The translations under genes were made by a program, and so were the position numbers. A stretch of DNA of 64,000 nt from Bedellia somnulentella (lineage: Eukaryota; Arthropoda; Insecta; Lepidoptera; Bedelliidae), in contig OY755187.1 in NCBI GenBank assembly GCA_963576735.1, positions 806,001-870,000 on the forward strand, read 5' to 3'. Below are positions 53,062 to 63,894 of the stretch, piece by piece; position 1 is the stretch's first letter, and each line of letters starts with the position of its first letter. Under the pieces are notes generated by a model, which had not been told where the DNA came from, did no database searches, and saw nothing but the letters and a program-made list of their open reading frames with translations.

Positions 53062-56000
53062 AGTTATCACAGTTAAAACATTTTACAAAGATTACACTGC
53101 TAAACAGAAGCACAATTGGTGGCTTAAAACTATCTCTTTCAGACAACTCTTCAACGGAGAGATCAATACGTTAGTAAAAAGAATAGGCAGATTCACAACT
53201 CACATACTCGTGAGGTTATAACTTAGTTATTAATTATGTGTTTATATTTTATATCGTACTTATGTGATTTTCTTATATATATTTTTTTATTTATTCACTA
53301 TTTAAATCGCTTAGATCATTACTGCCTTCTAGGTATGACTGTCATTAGGGAGTGCTTTTAAGACGCGGTACGAGCCTTAATGTCACAATCAGAACTACTA
53401 TGGTGGTTGCTATGGAAATTTATTATACTGAATGGGACCCCATGTATCAAGTTTATATAAAAATGCTTCAACAAAATCGAAATAAGTGTACTAAACACCT
53501 CACTATAGATTTCCATGTTTAGACAACCTTCCTAACTTCATCATCATCATCATCAGCCACTGGACGTTCTAACTTTAAAACCCTTAAGATGTACAAAGGA
53601 CACTAGGGATCAACTAATTTTAATGAAAACCATCCATAAGAAGGACTTGTAATCAAGGTTAAACTTCAGCTGTTCGTCCTACAATACTAGAATCCGATTC
53701 ACATTCCGCACCCCATTTTCCGAAGCTGACATTTTTTTTTTTATTAAGCATTTATTCATTTTAAATACTTTTGTAAACAGTTGGACTTTGTTGAATCAGC
53801 CAATCAACCTTTAATGTTCGAGTCCTAAAACTTTCTCATGATATAATTATTTAGATTATGAATTTATTTATTTTAAAGTATGTATTTTAAGTACTTTTAT
53901 CCATCGATATATGTATCTTATCTTGCCATACAACGCGGTAACGCTTCCAGCATCTTAGGTACCCTTTCCCGATAAGATGAACTGGAAGATGTTTTTAGAT
54001 TTTAAGTTAGGTTTTTTTTTAATAATATAAAATTTTTCTTTTTTTTTTAATTTATATATGCCTGACCATGATAATTTAATGTACAGGGTTTATTAATTTT
54101 TCCTACCTTGACTTTTATTTAGTAAGCTTTATGATAATGGTAAGCTAGTTCTAAATAAGCTCTTATTGATTGTGTACCGAAAATAATAATTTCCTTGGAA
54201 AATAATAGTTGCACGGGGATTTGCTATAACTAACTCATATCGCCAATAGAAAGGAGTTTCCCGTTTCTGATTTGACTCAAGAGCATTCTGCTCCCGGAAA
54301 AACTGTCCGTCCACTCTTGGTCTTAGTACCTATGCTGACATGTACCTAGTCAATAAACTTCGTACCAGATACCTTAAGTTGCTAGATTAATAAATCGCGC
54401 GCATAGCACACTATTACGCTGAGCGATTTCTGATTTATTCTCTGATTGATTATTGTTACTTTTGTGTTTAAATTACACCATCTGAATTTATTACTGAATA
54501 AACTTTTGTAACATAAATTACCCTTTTGTTCCCTCAATATGGATAACTTTATATATTATCTTACATATATATTTATTTTTGTATTTGATGTTTATTACCA
54601 GTTTTTAAATATAAATATACCTACTTCAAAATAAGTACCATATATGACAAAGAATCTTATTTAGGTATACTTAATAATAATAATATCATAATTAATTATA
54701 CATGTACATGTTTTTAAAATCTTGTTATATTCGCTTGGTCTGGTGGGGATGACAATCTGATGCCTTCAAACGAATTCATCTCTATAAACTATCCATATCA
54801 TAGCCGATGTACAATTATTTTGTTTTAAATACTTATTTTAATTTGCAATTTTCTATATCAACTTCAAAATTAGTATACTATACTGTAACTATTGGTAGAA
54901 ACTTTAGAGGTCATCCTTGCTTGAAATATTGTGTACAGTTTGTTTCTCTAATAAATATTAAGCTATGGTAAAATGTACATAATTTTGATTTATACCATTT
55001 TAATTTATTTTTACCTTCCCCTGCTTGTGGTTCTAATTATATTTTTAACAAATGGAAGCAGGGCGAAGATTTGAGGTAAAATCTACAGTTATAGTCTTAA
55101 CAGTTATGATGAGCGGCACTTTACAACAGAAACAATGTTAAGATTATATATTAATTGTGCTTCACTTATGTATATAGATTGACAAGACAAAGATGACAGC
55201 GATATCCAAAAATAATACACGGTGTGCTTAAATAAGTGTGAGTGGGTGACCCTAGTGTGGCGGATTCTATACTAGCCTTATAAAAATTCACGTATTTGAC
55301 ATTTTAGCCCATTCGTACACTTTATCGTAATTGATATATTGTGATGATAGAAGTTATTATTTGTTTTATAATATATTTGCATCGAAATCTTTTATTTCGG
55401 ATCCAAAGCAAAGCATATAAAATGGTAATAATTACAGTCTTAATTTGGACATGAATGGCTAAAAATTTAATATTTCCCGAAGGATATGCAATGGATTTAG
55501 ATTCTGTGCTAATGATTATGACTTAAATACCAGAATTAACGAAAATAAGACAATTATAATTCACACAGACAGTTCATCTTGATGCCTAAGCCGTTGTAGG
55601 CAGCTATCGTGTCCGCGAGAGGATCACAGGTATACAGGAGGTATACCCTTGTTGACGTTTATGCTATGATGTTTATCACTCTCTACCAACCCATGCACCT
55701 ATACGCCAGCATATCTATTATGGTTAAGATATCTCAAAGCTACTAAAAATTTTGGCTAAAAATTACTTAAGATTTAAGAAAACTTCAGAAGAAAAGTATT
55801 GAATGTTTGATGCTGATTTGGTTTATATGGCAAATAAAACATAGTCTCCACCGATGTACGTCTTTATCGTTTGTTTTACGTTCTGAATTTCTACGTTGTA
55901 GTTGTAATGCTCACGGGATTAATCAGAGCCCTACCTATAGCCCTGAGTAGAGGTATACCCTTTGGAACTATCAAAGTTGAGCTCTCTGGCTTTAGTAGGT

Positions 56001-57115
56001 TTTATGACAGAGCGTGACTTACAACCTCTACACAGCAATTTAGTGCTACCCCATTTACTTTGATGTCAGTTAAGTATTTATCAAGTTCCAGGTCTAAAGC
56101 TGAACTTGAGCTATTTCATTGTTTTTCATTTTTATCCTTCGGATTACCCTTCTTGGTATTTTATAAAAATATAAAATGTATACAAAACAGGAACAATACA
56201 TTCACAAATTGTAACTATGATCAATTTTTGAAACAGAATATTCAATTTATTAAATCAGTAGTAGTCCCCATTTGATGTAAATATTAAATATTGGTTTCAA
56301 TATCATGACATCAATAAGGCCTCCGCGACAAAGTGAAAATTCCGGCATCTGCCCAACAGGTTCGCCCAGTCCGGAGACCAAATATAACAAACTTTTTGAA
56401 ATTACCCGAAAATTCAAATCGTTTTCTATTAATATTTTAGATTGAGCTACAATCAAACATATTCGTAAAACCTTACATTGTTAAGAATTTGTAAATCTAC
56501 CTAGCATTAATTGAGTTTATGTAGTTAAATAATTACAAGTTGTATTTTGCCCTTTTCGGTAAATAAATTTGAATTTGAAGCATCTTGTCCATCGCAAAAG
56601 CAAAGTACATTTGCGATCAATTTTTCGCCTTGAGAATCGTTCAAGATGGTCACCATATTGACCAACTTTAACCGTATTAAAGAAATTAAAAACTTGTTCG
56701 GGTTTAAGCAGCTGCCTGAGCACCTACCCTACACCGTGCAGCAGACAATCTACATCCTGGCGCCCATTAATTTTACATTAATTTAGTAGATTGTTTTTGG
56801 CGTAATAATATTGATCAAGCGATTCTCCGTACTGAACTCTTTCAGCCAGCATCTCAGACAAAATAAACAATAGCTCATCCATTATCATTTACCCTACGTC
56901 GTTTCAAACTAAGCGACCCAACCAAAGAGCTGCGGTTACTGTCTATTTTGTTTTGGGAATAGTATCCACCCTCGCGTTTGCGTGCACAATGCTGTGAACA
57001 TCGCTCCCTGCTATTTTCTCGTCCTCGCGCTAGGCGAACGCTCTCGTGTACGCCGAACCGGCTTACGAAGAGACCTCTCCGCTGTTATTGGACTATTCGT
57101 TGTTCACCTGTTCAC

Positions 57116-57245
57116 CTCGATTGACCTCGGTAACACGCTCCCGTAATACCCACGGTCGATTTACCTCGGTATCACGCTCCCGTAATACCCACGGTTGTCG
57201 ATTGACCTCGGTACCACGCTCCCGTAATACCCACGGTCGTTCAGC
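57116..57245 (+). repeat. Three tandem units of about 40 bp
   Basis: ACCTCGGTA(A/T/C)CACGCTCCCG then TAATACCCACGGT occurs three times, starting near 57124, 57163 and 57206. Confidence 0.9.
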
Positions 57246-57974
57246 ATAACGCTTCCTGTCATCTCCAACACCTCCGTGTTGACTGGCTTTTTTTTTTTTT
57301 TTTTGGCACCTCCATGCCAATTCTGCGCTCAATCTATCGTAACTGAGGCTACGACTCCTGCTCTCTTCTCGATCCATGGTGGAGAACTGAAACTGACAAA
57401 TTTCAGCTTAGTAAACAATCAAGCCAACCCTCAGTACACATACTTTAGCTTCTTTGATCTCAATGGGCCTAACAATTAGTATAACGCAAATCCAATTTTC
57501 TTTTATTGAAATTAAAGGCGACCTTCGCAAAAGTAACTTAAATATTTCACTGATAACAAATGTAAGGCTGACTATTTTATTAGAAGGTAGTTGTTAAAAG
57601 TTTCAAAATGTTTAATTCTTACTTTGTATTGCAAACTAATATTTAAACAGTTACTGTATTAATCCTTGTTCATGTAATTCTCTTACGGATTCACGGTATT
57701 ATCTTACACACGCTTTGTACAGCTTTACAGGGGGCCGAAGAAAATGTATAATACCTACTTGGTTTAATAAAGAATATTTTGATTTTGACGTTTTTACCTC
57801 TTACGTGAATAATATGAAGACACTACAATAAGCGGGTGACTATCTCAAATTTAAAATAAATAATAAAGATATTATGCATCATGATGAGTATTAAAACAAC
57901 TATGTGTTCCTTCGTATTATGTTCCAAAACTAGATTTATAAACATAAAAGGCCTCAATATTTTTTTATTTTAGT

Positions 57975-58050
57975 TTTTTTAAACTTACAGGTTTGCTAAA
58001 ATTTTAGTAGCAGTAGTAGTAGTAATTTGTAGCAAACCTATAGTAAGTTT
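57975..58050. repeat. Inverted repeat, possible hairpin
   Basis: AAACTTACAGGTTTGCTA near 57981 faces TAGCAAACCTATAGTAAGTT near 58030. A loop of about 30 bases holds a TAG-rich repeat. Confidence 0.7.
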
Positions 58051-59466
58051 GCAGTTGAGTTGTACAAAATATAAAAAAAACAACCTGGATACTTACAACC
58101 AGGCATGGTGTAAGCAACGCGAGCAATGCATCACACGTAATATCGCTCGGACGCGTACTGATACATTACACATTACTCGACCATTCCAAACATCACACTT
58201 AGCGTGGCACTACATTTCATTCCATTACACTACCATAGAGCACTGCAGTGCGATGCCGCGTGATTGATCGGTAACGAACGTATGGGTAAGCAAATGAAAG
58301 TGATACTTAAAACGATAGCAATAAAAATATCCTAAAGTCAAATTGTTTTAATTATAATAGCAAAAAGTTTTAAATTGTATTCAAAGAGTTCGGTTAACAT
58401 CGATGAATCCCGTCAACATTCGTCTCAGACATGTATTTTATTTAATTCAGTGTAACTAAAACTCTTACTACATTAAAATCAAATTGTAGTTTTCTAGGTT
58501 TACAACTAATGCATTAAGTTTGCAGCATTAATTTTGGATTAGCACCGGGACATTCAATTTATTTCAAAAATCAAGTTCAATATAATTTATTGATTGATTT
58601 TGATAATTTTTTGATATTTAAAATCGTGTTATCTTGACATACATTTCGAATCCTTGTAAACATCAAATGAATCCATGCACATTGCTAGTCCTGGACCACA
58701 CTTGAGTTAAATAAACGCGAGTAAAAGTATGATGACAAAATAACTTTATTCAAAAACGTATAAATATTTAAAAAGTAATGGATACATTTCTTCTCTAATC
58801 CCGTCTTACTCGCTCACGTAATTCTATAACTACCTATAACACTGCTATTCTACCTCATGTGATATATTTATATTCCCATTACACGAAATATTTAATTAAT
58901 TACATAACACCACACGCCTGATAGTAGGAATTGTTAGATCGTAGCAACACATGTAATGCTTTAAACAGATGTTGTAATGCCATATGTCATAATTTCAAAG
59001 TGTACTGTTTTCGCACGTGTACTCACAATCATAAACGAAAAATGTTTTAGAAAATTCACTATACGGTATATCGATCCAACATTTCAATATTATTCGATAA
59101 TCAGAGTTCTATACCAATCTTCAGATCGATAAGTTTACAAACAGTAGCTTTGAAAAAAAAAACAATCTGAGCTATCGGGAAAAAAAAGGACTAGATATCA
59201 GGCTCAAGTATGTAACAGATTAACACTCTTATGTATCGCCCCTATGTTTTTGAGAATAAATGAAAATTCTTTTAAAATACTTTCTTGCCTTCAATTGAAA
59301 TAGACTTTATTATTTACGACTGTTTATGGATGCTATTTTATAAAGAAGAAGGCAATTTCAACATACCAAGGATTCTAATTACGCAAACACAAAAAAAAAG
59401 AACAGGGTACTTACGTAGGCGCAGTACGAAAAACGTGATATTTTTCGCCTATCCTCACTTCTGAGT

Positions 59467-59955
59467 TGTAGGGTCAACTTCAGGGAATGTGGAGGTTTTG
59501 AAATAAAAACCCAAAATAGCGGTACACTTCGTATAAATTCATCTTTCACAACCACTTGCCGATACAACGGACTACTGACAAATGTCCACGCAAAAACAGA
59601 GATCGTATATCCATACCTTACCTAACCTCAAAACAACTGACAGTCTTATCAATAATACTTTACTCAAATTTACATAATAATTATTATAACTCATTTATAA
59701 ATAAATAATAACATTTTAGAAATGAGTATTTACTAAAATGATGGATTTAATTACAATCATTATTTTAATCAGCGTGAGATGTTTTGAAGTAAAGTCAAAC
59801 AAGTATCTCATTATTCATACACGATACCACTAATACTTATTAAATAGGTAAATAATATGATTACACAATAAAACTATACAGTTTATCAATTATAAATAGT
59901 ATAAATTATACAGTATAATAGCCAAACATAGCACACTCATTATTATAAGCTTACA
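59467..59955. repeat. Right LTR of the coding-less element
   Basis: 489 bp, no difference from 51819-52307 noticed by eye. Followed by CTAT. Confidence 0.9.
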
Positions 59956-60310
59956 CTATTAAACGTTTGTTGCGGCAATCAACAATCAAATAATAATGAT
60001 TTAAGAAATCAACACCTATAATTGGCTTACTTACATCCGCAACAACAAAACGCCAACTAAATTCTCTACGTAAACCAAAATTTAAATTTAAATGTACATA
60101 ACCATATGTAGAAATACTAGATCCATTTGCAGCACACAAGTTATAGTCAATCTTAGCACGACGATCACGAAGCATGGACCGGGGGAAAACACAGAGGTCG
60201 CTTCCTGTATCGACCAGAAACTGCGTCTTCGAGGCTCGATCCGTCACAAATAGGCGACCAGTAGAAGTTGAAGGGCAGTCTGCAGTCGCCACTATCGACC
60301 GCCCCTGGCG
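59956..60310 (-). CDS. pol: Protease of the CsRn1-type element (start of Pro-Pol)
   Basis: The minus-strand frame holds FLVDTGSDLCVFPRSML, an aspartic protease active site, and IIGVDFL. It lies in the -1 frame relative to gag and is entered by frameshift near 60310-60316. At 59956 the nested LTR element interrupts it; the frame resumes at 51818 with no shift. It processes the polyproteins. Confidence 0.88.
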
Positions 60311-61182
60311 TTTCCCGCCTGGTAATCACACGGAGATATGCATTTGCTGGCCTTTTCTGCAAACTTGGTATGGTACCAGCAAATGGGGTATTTTCTGTAG
60401 TTCGAATGTGAGCGTTTCGATCTAGATGAAGAACGAGGACGCGCTGACCTATTCGATCTGTTGTGTGGTCTGCTGTTCCTCTCTGAAGCGAGCTTCTCGA
60501 ATTGTCTCCGCAGCTCAGCCACTTCTTTGGTTAGCATTTCTATCGCCGAAACTTGACTTGCTTGACTAGCACTCGTAGATGCGACAACCGGTGAAGGAGT
60601 AGCAATGTCCTGTACACGATCGGCTAAGTCTGCCAGATCATCGATGGAAGATGTGGACGGTTGACCTGCTAACACCGTTTGAATCCCGTGTGAAAGTCGA
60701 CTTATCCAAATCGTCTTCACAAAATCGTCTGGAACATTGATGCCAGCCAGGCTTTTAAGATGTCGTAAGAGCTGTGATGGCTTACGATCGCCGAGCTCTT
60801 CGTGCATCAATAACTGCTTGATTTTCACCTCTCTGGATGCGGTCAATCTTTTAATCAATTCTGATTTAAGCTTCTGATATTTATCGGATGCTGGTGGATT
60901 AATAATAATATCCTTGACTTTCCTGGAAAATTGGTTATCCAGCTGGCTAATGACATAGTGAAATTTGGTTACATCGCTAGAAATTCCTGAAATTGCGAAT
61001 TGTCCCTCGACCTGGGAAAACCATATTTCAGGCTCTTCGGGCCAAAAAGGTGGAAGTCGTGCACTAACTTTAAAAACATCGATATGTTTCATCGACTCGT
61101 TCCCATCACTAGTGCCTGCGCGGCTGGTCGGTAATGACGTCACCACGCCATGTGCATCTCTGAATTCTTCTTCTCTGTCCAT
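60292..61182 (-). CDS. gag: Gag of the CsRn1-type element
   Basis: 297 codons, open. The true ATG is at 61180-61182. The middle holds the capsid-type region (LPPFWPEEPEIWFSQVEGQF near 61040, typical of insect gypsy Gag). The C terminus has CHCC residues in C-X2-H-X9-C-X3-C spacing at 60328-60381, in place of the usual CCHC knuckle and diagnostic for the CsRn1 clade. A basic Arg/Ser-rich stretch precedes it. The stop is at 60292-60294. Confidence 0.93.
   Translation of the reverse strand: MDREEEFRDAHGVVTSLPTSRAGTSDGNESMKHIDVFKVSARLPPFWPEEPEIWFSQVEGQFAISGISSDVTKFHYVISQLDNQFSRKVKDIIINPPASDKYQKLKSELIKRLTASREVKIKQLLMHEELGDRKPSQLLRHLKSLAGINVPDDFVKTIWISRLSHGIQTVLAGQPSTSSIDDLADLADRVQDIATPSPVVASTSASQASQVSAIEMLTKEVAELRRQFEKLASERNSRPHNRSNRSARPRSSSRSKRSHSNYRKYPICWYHTKFAEKASKCISPCDYQAGNARGGR
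60310..60316 (-). promoter_or_regulatory. GGGAAAC slippery heptamer, -1 frameshift site
   Basis: Minus-strand GGGAAAC fits the X-XXY-YYZ rule in the gag frame (G GGA AAC) and lies 16-22 bases before the gag stop. A -1 slip there enters the protease frame. The same heptamer serves in several retroviruses. Confidence 0.85.
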
Positions 61183-61198
61183 CACGTCGGGGTCACCA
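61181..61198 (-). promoter_or_regulatory. Primer-binding site for tRNA-Trp
   Basis: Minus-strand TGGTGACCCCGACGTGAT is complementary to the 3' end of insect tRNA-Trp including CCA. It starts one base after the LTR and overlaps the gag ATG. Confidence 0.88.
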
Positions 61199-61199
61199 A

Positions 61200-61798
61200 T
61201 ATAGCGTGAGGGGGGTAAAGATGTAATGAGTTATCTCACCGGTCGGCGAATATAAAATAATAAAGTCACTTACAGTTTGACAGGTTTATTTTTCACCGAC
61301 ACACACTATGAATTTTAGAAGGCACAATGAAGAAAGATTACACAGCTCAGACACAGACACAAATTAGGAAGACAGTAACATACAATAGCGAATAAAGAAG
61401 TAACAGTTAACGACATTAACAATATTCAACACGGATTAAGCTTAATTAGAAATAACACGAGAATAATACGAATGCTGTACGTATCGCGATAAGTGATTCA
61501 CGACTCGTTAGGCAACGTTTCTCGAACCATCATCGCGGTAGCTCAAAACTACCCGCGAGAATAAAAGTTGTTAAAACTAGTGACGGGGTCACATCCCATC
61601 GAACCGCTTATCGATATGCAAATCGATTATCGACCGACTAGTATCGATCGCAATGTATATAATAAAAGTAAATATAAATACAACCAAATTAATATGATAT
61701 ATTAATTAAATTAAATGTATATTATAAATATTTATATTTGTATGTTTAAGCATTATATATATAATATATTTATAATAATGATGTAGGTGTAGCCCACA
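61200..61798 (-). repeat. 5' LTR of the CsRn1-type element
   Basis: 599 bp, same ends as 48473-49071. In element orientation it contains the promoter region. TGTC follows at 61799-61802. Confidence 0.95.
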
Positions 61799-62929
61799 TG
61801 TCTTCCCCCCACTTTTAATTTCTAAACTTCGGTCCGCAGGTTTTTCGTCGTCAGCGTGCAAGTGGTTTTCCTCCTACTTTTCGGGCAGAATGCAAACTGT
61901 GAAAACAACTGACGCCAATGGCAATCTTATAGTTTCGGAACCTCTTCCAATTACACGTGGTGTGGTCCAAGGCTCGATTCTTGGTCCGACATTGTTTACT
62001 GTCTATACTGCTAATATATCCAAGGTCATAAAGAATTCAAAATACCACTTATATGCTGACGATACACAAATTTATACACATCTTCCCTCGGACAGTGATG
62101 GGTTCTCTGCGGGTTTACAGAGCTTCCACAAAGATCTGGAGTGTATAGTGGAATGGTCTAAAAACCATCACCTTATGATCAACCCACACAAGACTATAGC
62201 TTTAATCTGCGGCACACCTAGTCAGGTCTCTAGGATAACCGAACTTCAACCGTCGGTTTTGGTTGATGGAGTAGCGGTGCCTTTTCAGGTGTGCATTCGG
62301 AACCTTGGTCTTCACATGGACCAGTCGCTCACATTTCAAAATCATGTTGATCTAAAGACTGCCAAGTGCTTTGCTGGCCTTAGTACTTTATACAAGATAA
62401 GGTCATTTATAAGTGAGGATGTTCGACTCAGGTTATGCGAGGGTTTAGTTCTGTCCCAGTTAGGCTATTGCGACATCGCCTATGGCCCTTGTCTGCTAAA
62501 AAAGACCGAACACCAAATACAACGTGTACAAAATGCCTGTATGCGGTACTGTTTTAATATTCCACGACGGCAACACATTACTCCATATTTGATTGAGAAG
62601 AACTTGCTTAACATGAGACATAAAAGGAGACTGAAACTTTCATGTTTCGTCTATAAAGTAATTAAATATAAAACACCAAAATACCTTTATGACAAACTCA
62701 ACTTTTCGAAACGCGAACGCCTCAATGTACTTTTGTTACCGAAGCACAAGCTTACAAGGACCAAGGGCTGCTTTACAATAGCAGCTTCTAAATGCTGGAA
62801 CGTTATACCGCCGCCTATCAAAGATGCACAGTCTATTTCCTCATTTAGAAACAAATTGCTTAAATATTTGATAGTATTGCAGCGCAACGAGTTTGCTATT
62901 CCCTATGGCTGTGCTTCTAATGTCGAATA
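61799..62929 (+). pseudogene. LINE F ORF2, right part (RT core and C terminus)
   Basis: Continues the frame left at 48472, with one TGTC duplicated. KWFSSYFSGR, TRGVVQGSILGPTLFTVYTA and catalytic YADD (62052-62063) complete the polymerase, followed by thumb and C-terminal domains (VPFQVCIRNLGLHMDQSLTF, QRVQNACMRYCF) to the stop at 62929. No other break is seen, so LINE F was coding-competent here when the gypsy element landed. Confidence 0.9.
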
Positions 62930-63432
62930 ATAACCAGTAATAAGGTATTTATATATACAGTAACATGTATCTATGTATATATATATATATATATATTTAT
63001 CTATTTATGCATTATATTGTTATGAAAGTATGTACGTGGCTTTCATTATTGGTATTTATATTGATTGTTATTTATATTATATTCTTCTATAATATGTGAA
63101 GAGATCTAAATAATGTATATAAATGAGCTCTAGGCTAAGACTATGCGCGTGGTGTCTGTGTGTGGATGTGTGTGTGTGTGTGTGTGTGTGTATGCGAGTG
63201 CATGTGTATAGAAATTAGTTCTAAGTTAGTTTTAAGTGTAAGTAGTCTTAAGGTTTGGTCAGAGCTGAAAATCGGAGCTATCTGCTTGTAGTGGATAGAC
63301 CGAGCTCTGTACCATTTTGTCTTTTATTTTGCTGTTATATGCTATTGTTCGCTTTGTTAATACTTCTTTCTTATTGTTTGTTGTCATGTCACCATTTTTT
63401 TTTTGTTGTATGTGTTAAAGACAAATAAAATC

Positions 63433-63468
<36 letters not shown>
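62930..63468 (+). other. LINE F 3' untranslated region and (TTA)n tail
   Basis: Contains a TA run at 62976-62994, a GT run near 63165-63190 and ends AAATAAAATC then (TTA)n at 63434-63467. Confidence 0.75.
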
Positions 63469-63474
63469 CTGTCT

Positions 63475-63745
63475 CAACATACATACATACATATACTCAC
63501 GGCTATATTTCCCTAGAAGGGGTAGCCAGAACTAAGGTATCATAAATTTGGAACTTGAGTGGCCACTTTTGGAAGTTGAGTGGGGAAAAGATGGTAAAAA
63601 TAAAGGTTTTTGGTGATGGGTCTCCAACCGCATCGCCCAAAAATCCAAAAAAAACAAAAAAAGCCCCAATACCCTTAGTCGCCTCTTACGACACCCGTGG
63701 GTAGAAAGGGGTAGCGAAATTCTAAGCCGGCACTACACGGCAAAA
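63475..63745 (-). mobile_element. SINE1 copy near right end
   Basis: Near full length on the minus strand, from GCCGTGTAGTGCCGGCTTAG to (TATG)n. TATCTGTCT at 63466-63474 and 63750-63758 may be the target duplication. A small internal duplication (GAACTTGAGTGGCC) is present. Confidence 0.88.
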
Positions 63746-63751
63746 AATATA

Positions 63752-63885
63752 TCTGTCTGAAGTTTGGAGTATAATTGGTGCACGCTATTGTCATTAAATC
63801 CTGGAGATGTTCATTAGTAAGTTGAGATCGAAATTTATTCGTTATGAAATTCATCTTTGAAAATGCTGCTTCACAAATATATAAT
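63752..63885 (-). pseudogene. hAT transposase C-terminal remnant
   Basis: The minus-strand frame reads CEAAFSKMNFITNKFRSQLT then NEHLQDLMTIA, the CE.AFS.M...K..R..LT.E.L pattern of the hAT dimerisation region or of domesticated ZBED/GTF2IRD2-like proteins. Only about 43 codons are left between a SINE and a LINE tail. Confidence 0.75.
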
Positions 63886-63894
63886 AATAAATAT

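Larger units (their letters stand above)
53062..59466. other. Interior of coding-less LTR element, right part
   Basis: 6.4 kb without a supported gene. It contains a CATCAT run at 53537-53554, a three-unit tandem repeat at 57116-57245, a T run near 57290-57304 and a hairpin at 57975-58050. Short frames (below about 100 codons) show no domain. No transposable-element protein was found. Confidence 0.6.
51819..59955. mobile_element. 8.1-kb LTR element without recognisable coding (LARD-like)
   Basis: Two 489-bp direct repeats at 51819-52307 and 59467-59955 begin TGTAGGGTC and end GCTTACA. CTAT flanks at 51815-51818 and 59956-59959. By eye the repeats are identical. The 7159-bp interior has no gag, protease, RT or integrase on either strand and no frame above about 100 codons. 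This fits a large non-autonomous retrotransposon derivative mobilised in trans. No primer site starting TGG was seen next to either LTR, so orientation is open; TATAAAT near 51893 and AATAAA near 52220 slightly favour plus. Confidence 0.85.
48473..61798 (-). mobile_element. CsRn1/Kabuki-type Ty3/gypsy element, complete
   Basis: 599-bp LTRs lie at 48473-49071 and 61200-61798, and TGTC flanks at 48469-48472 and 61799-61802. The minus strand holds gag, protease, RT, RNase H and integrase, without env. The primer site matches the end of tRNA-Trp, and Gag has a CHCC knuckle; both features are known for the CsRn1 clade. An 8.1-kb second LTR element splits protease from RT. Removing that insert and one CTAT leaves about 5.2 kb, the usual size. 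Confidence 0.95.

Noticed and set aside
55580..55625. Possible coding remnant on the minus strand near 55600
   Set aside because: About 20 codons only and no match recognised; too short to support.
57046..57377. Frames over the three-unit tandem repeat
   Set aside because: Repetitive peptide from a short tandem repeat, no start context or homology seen.
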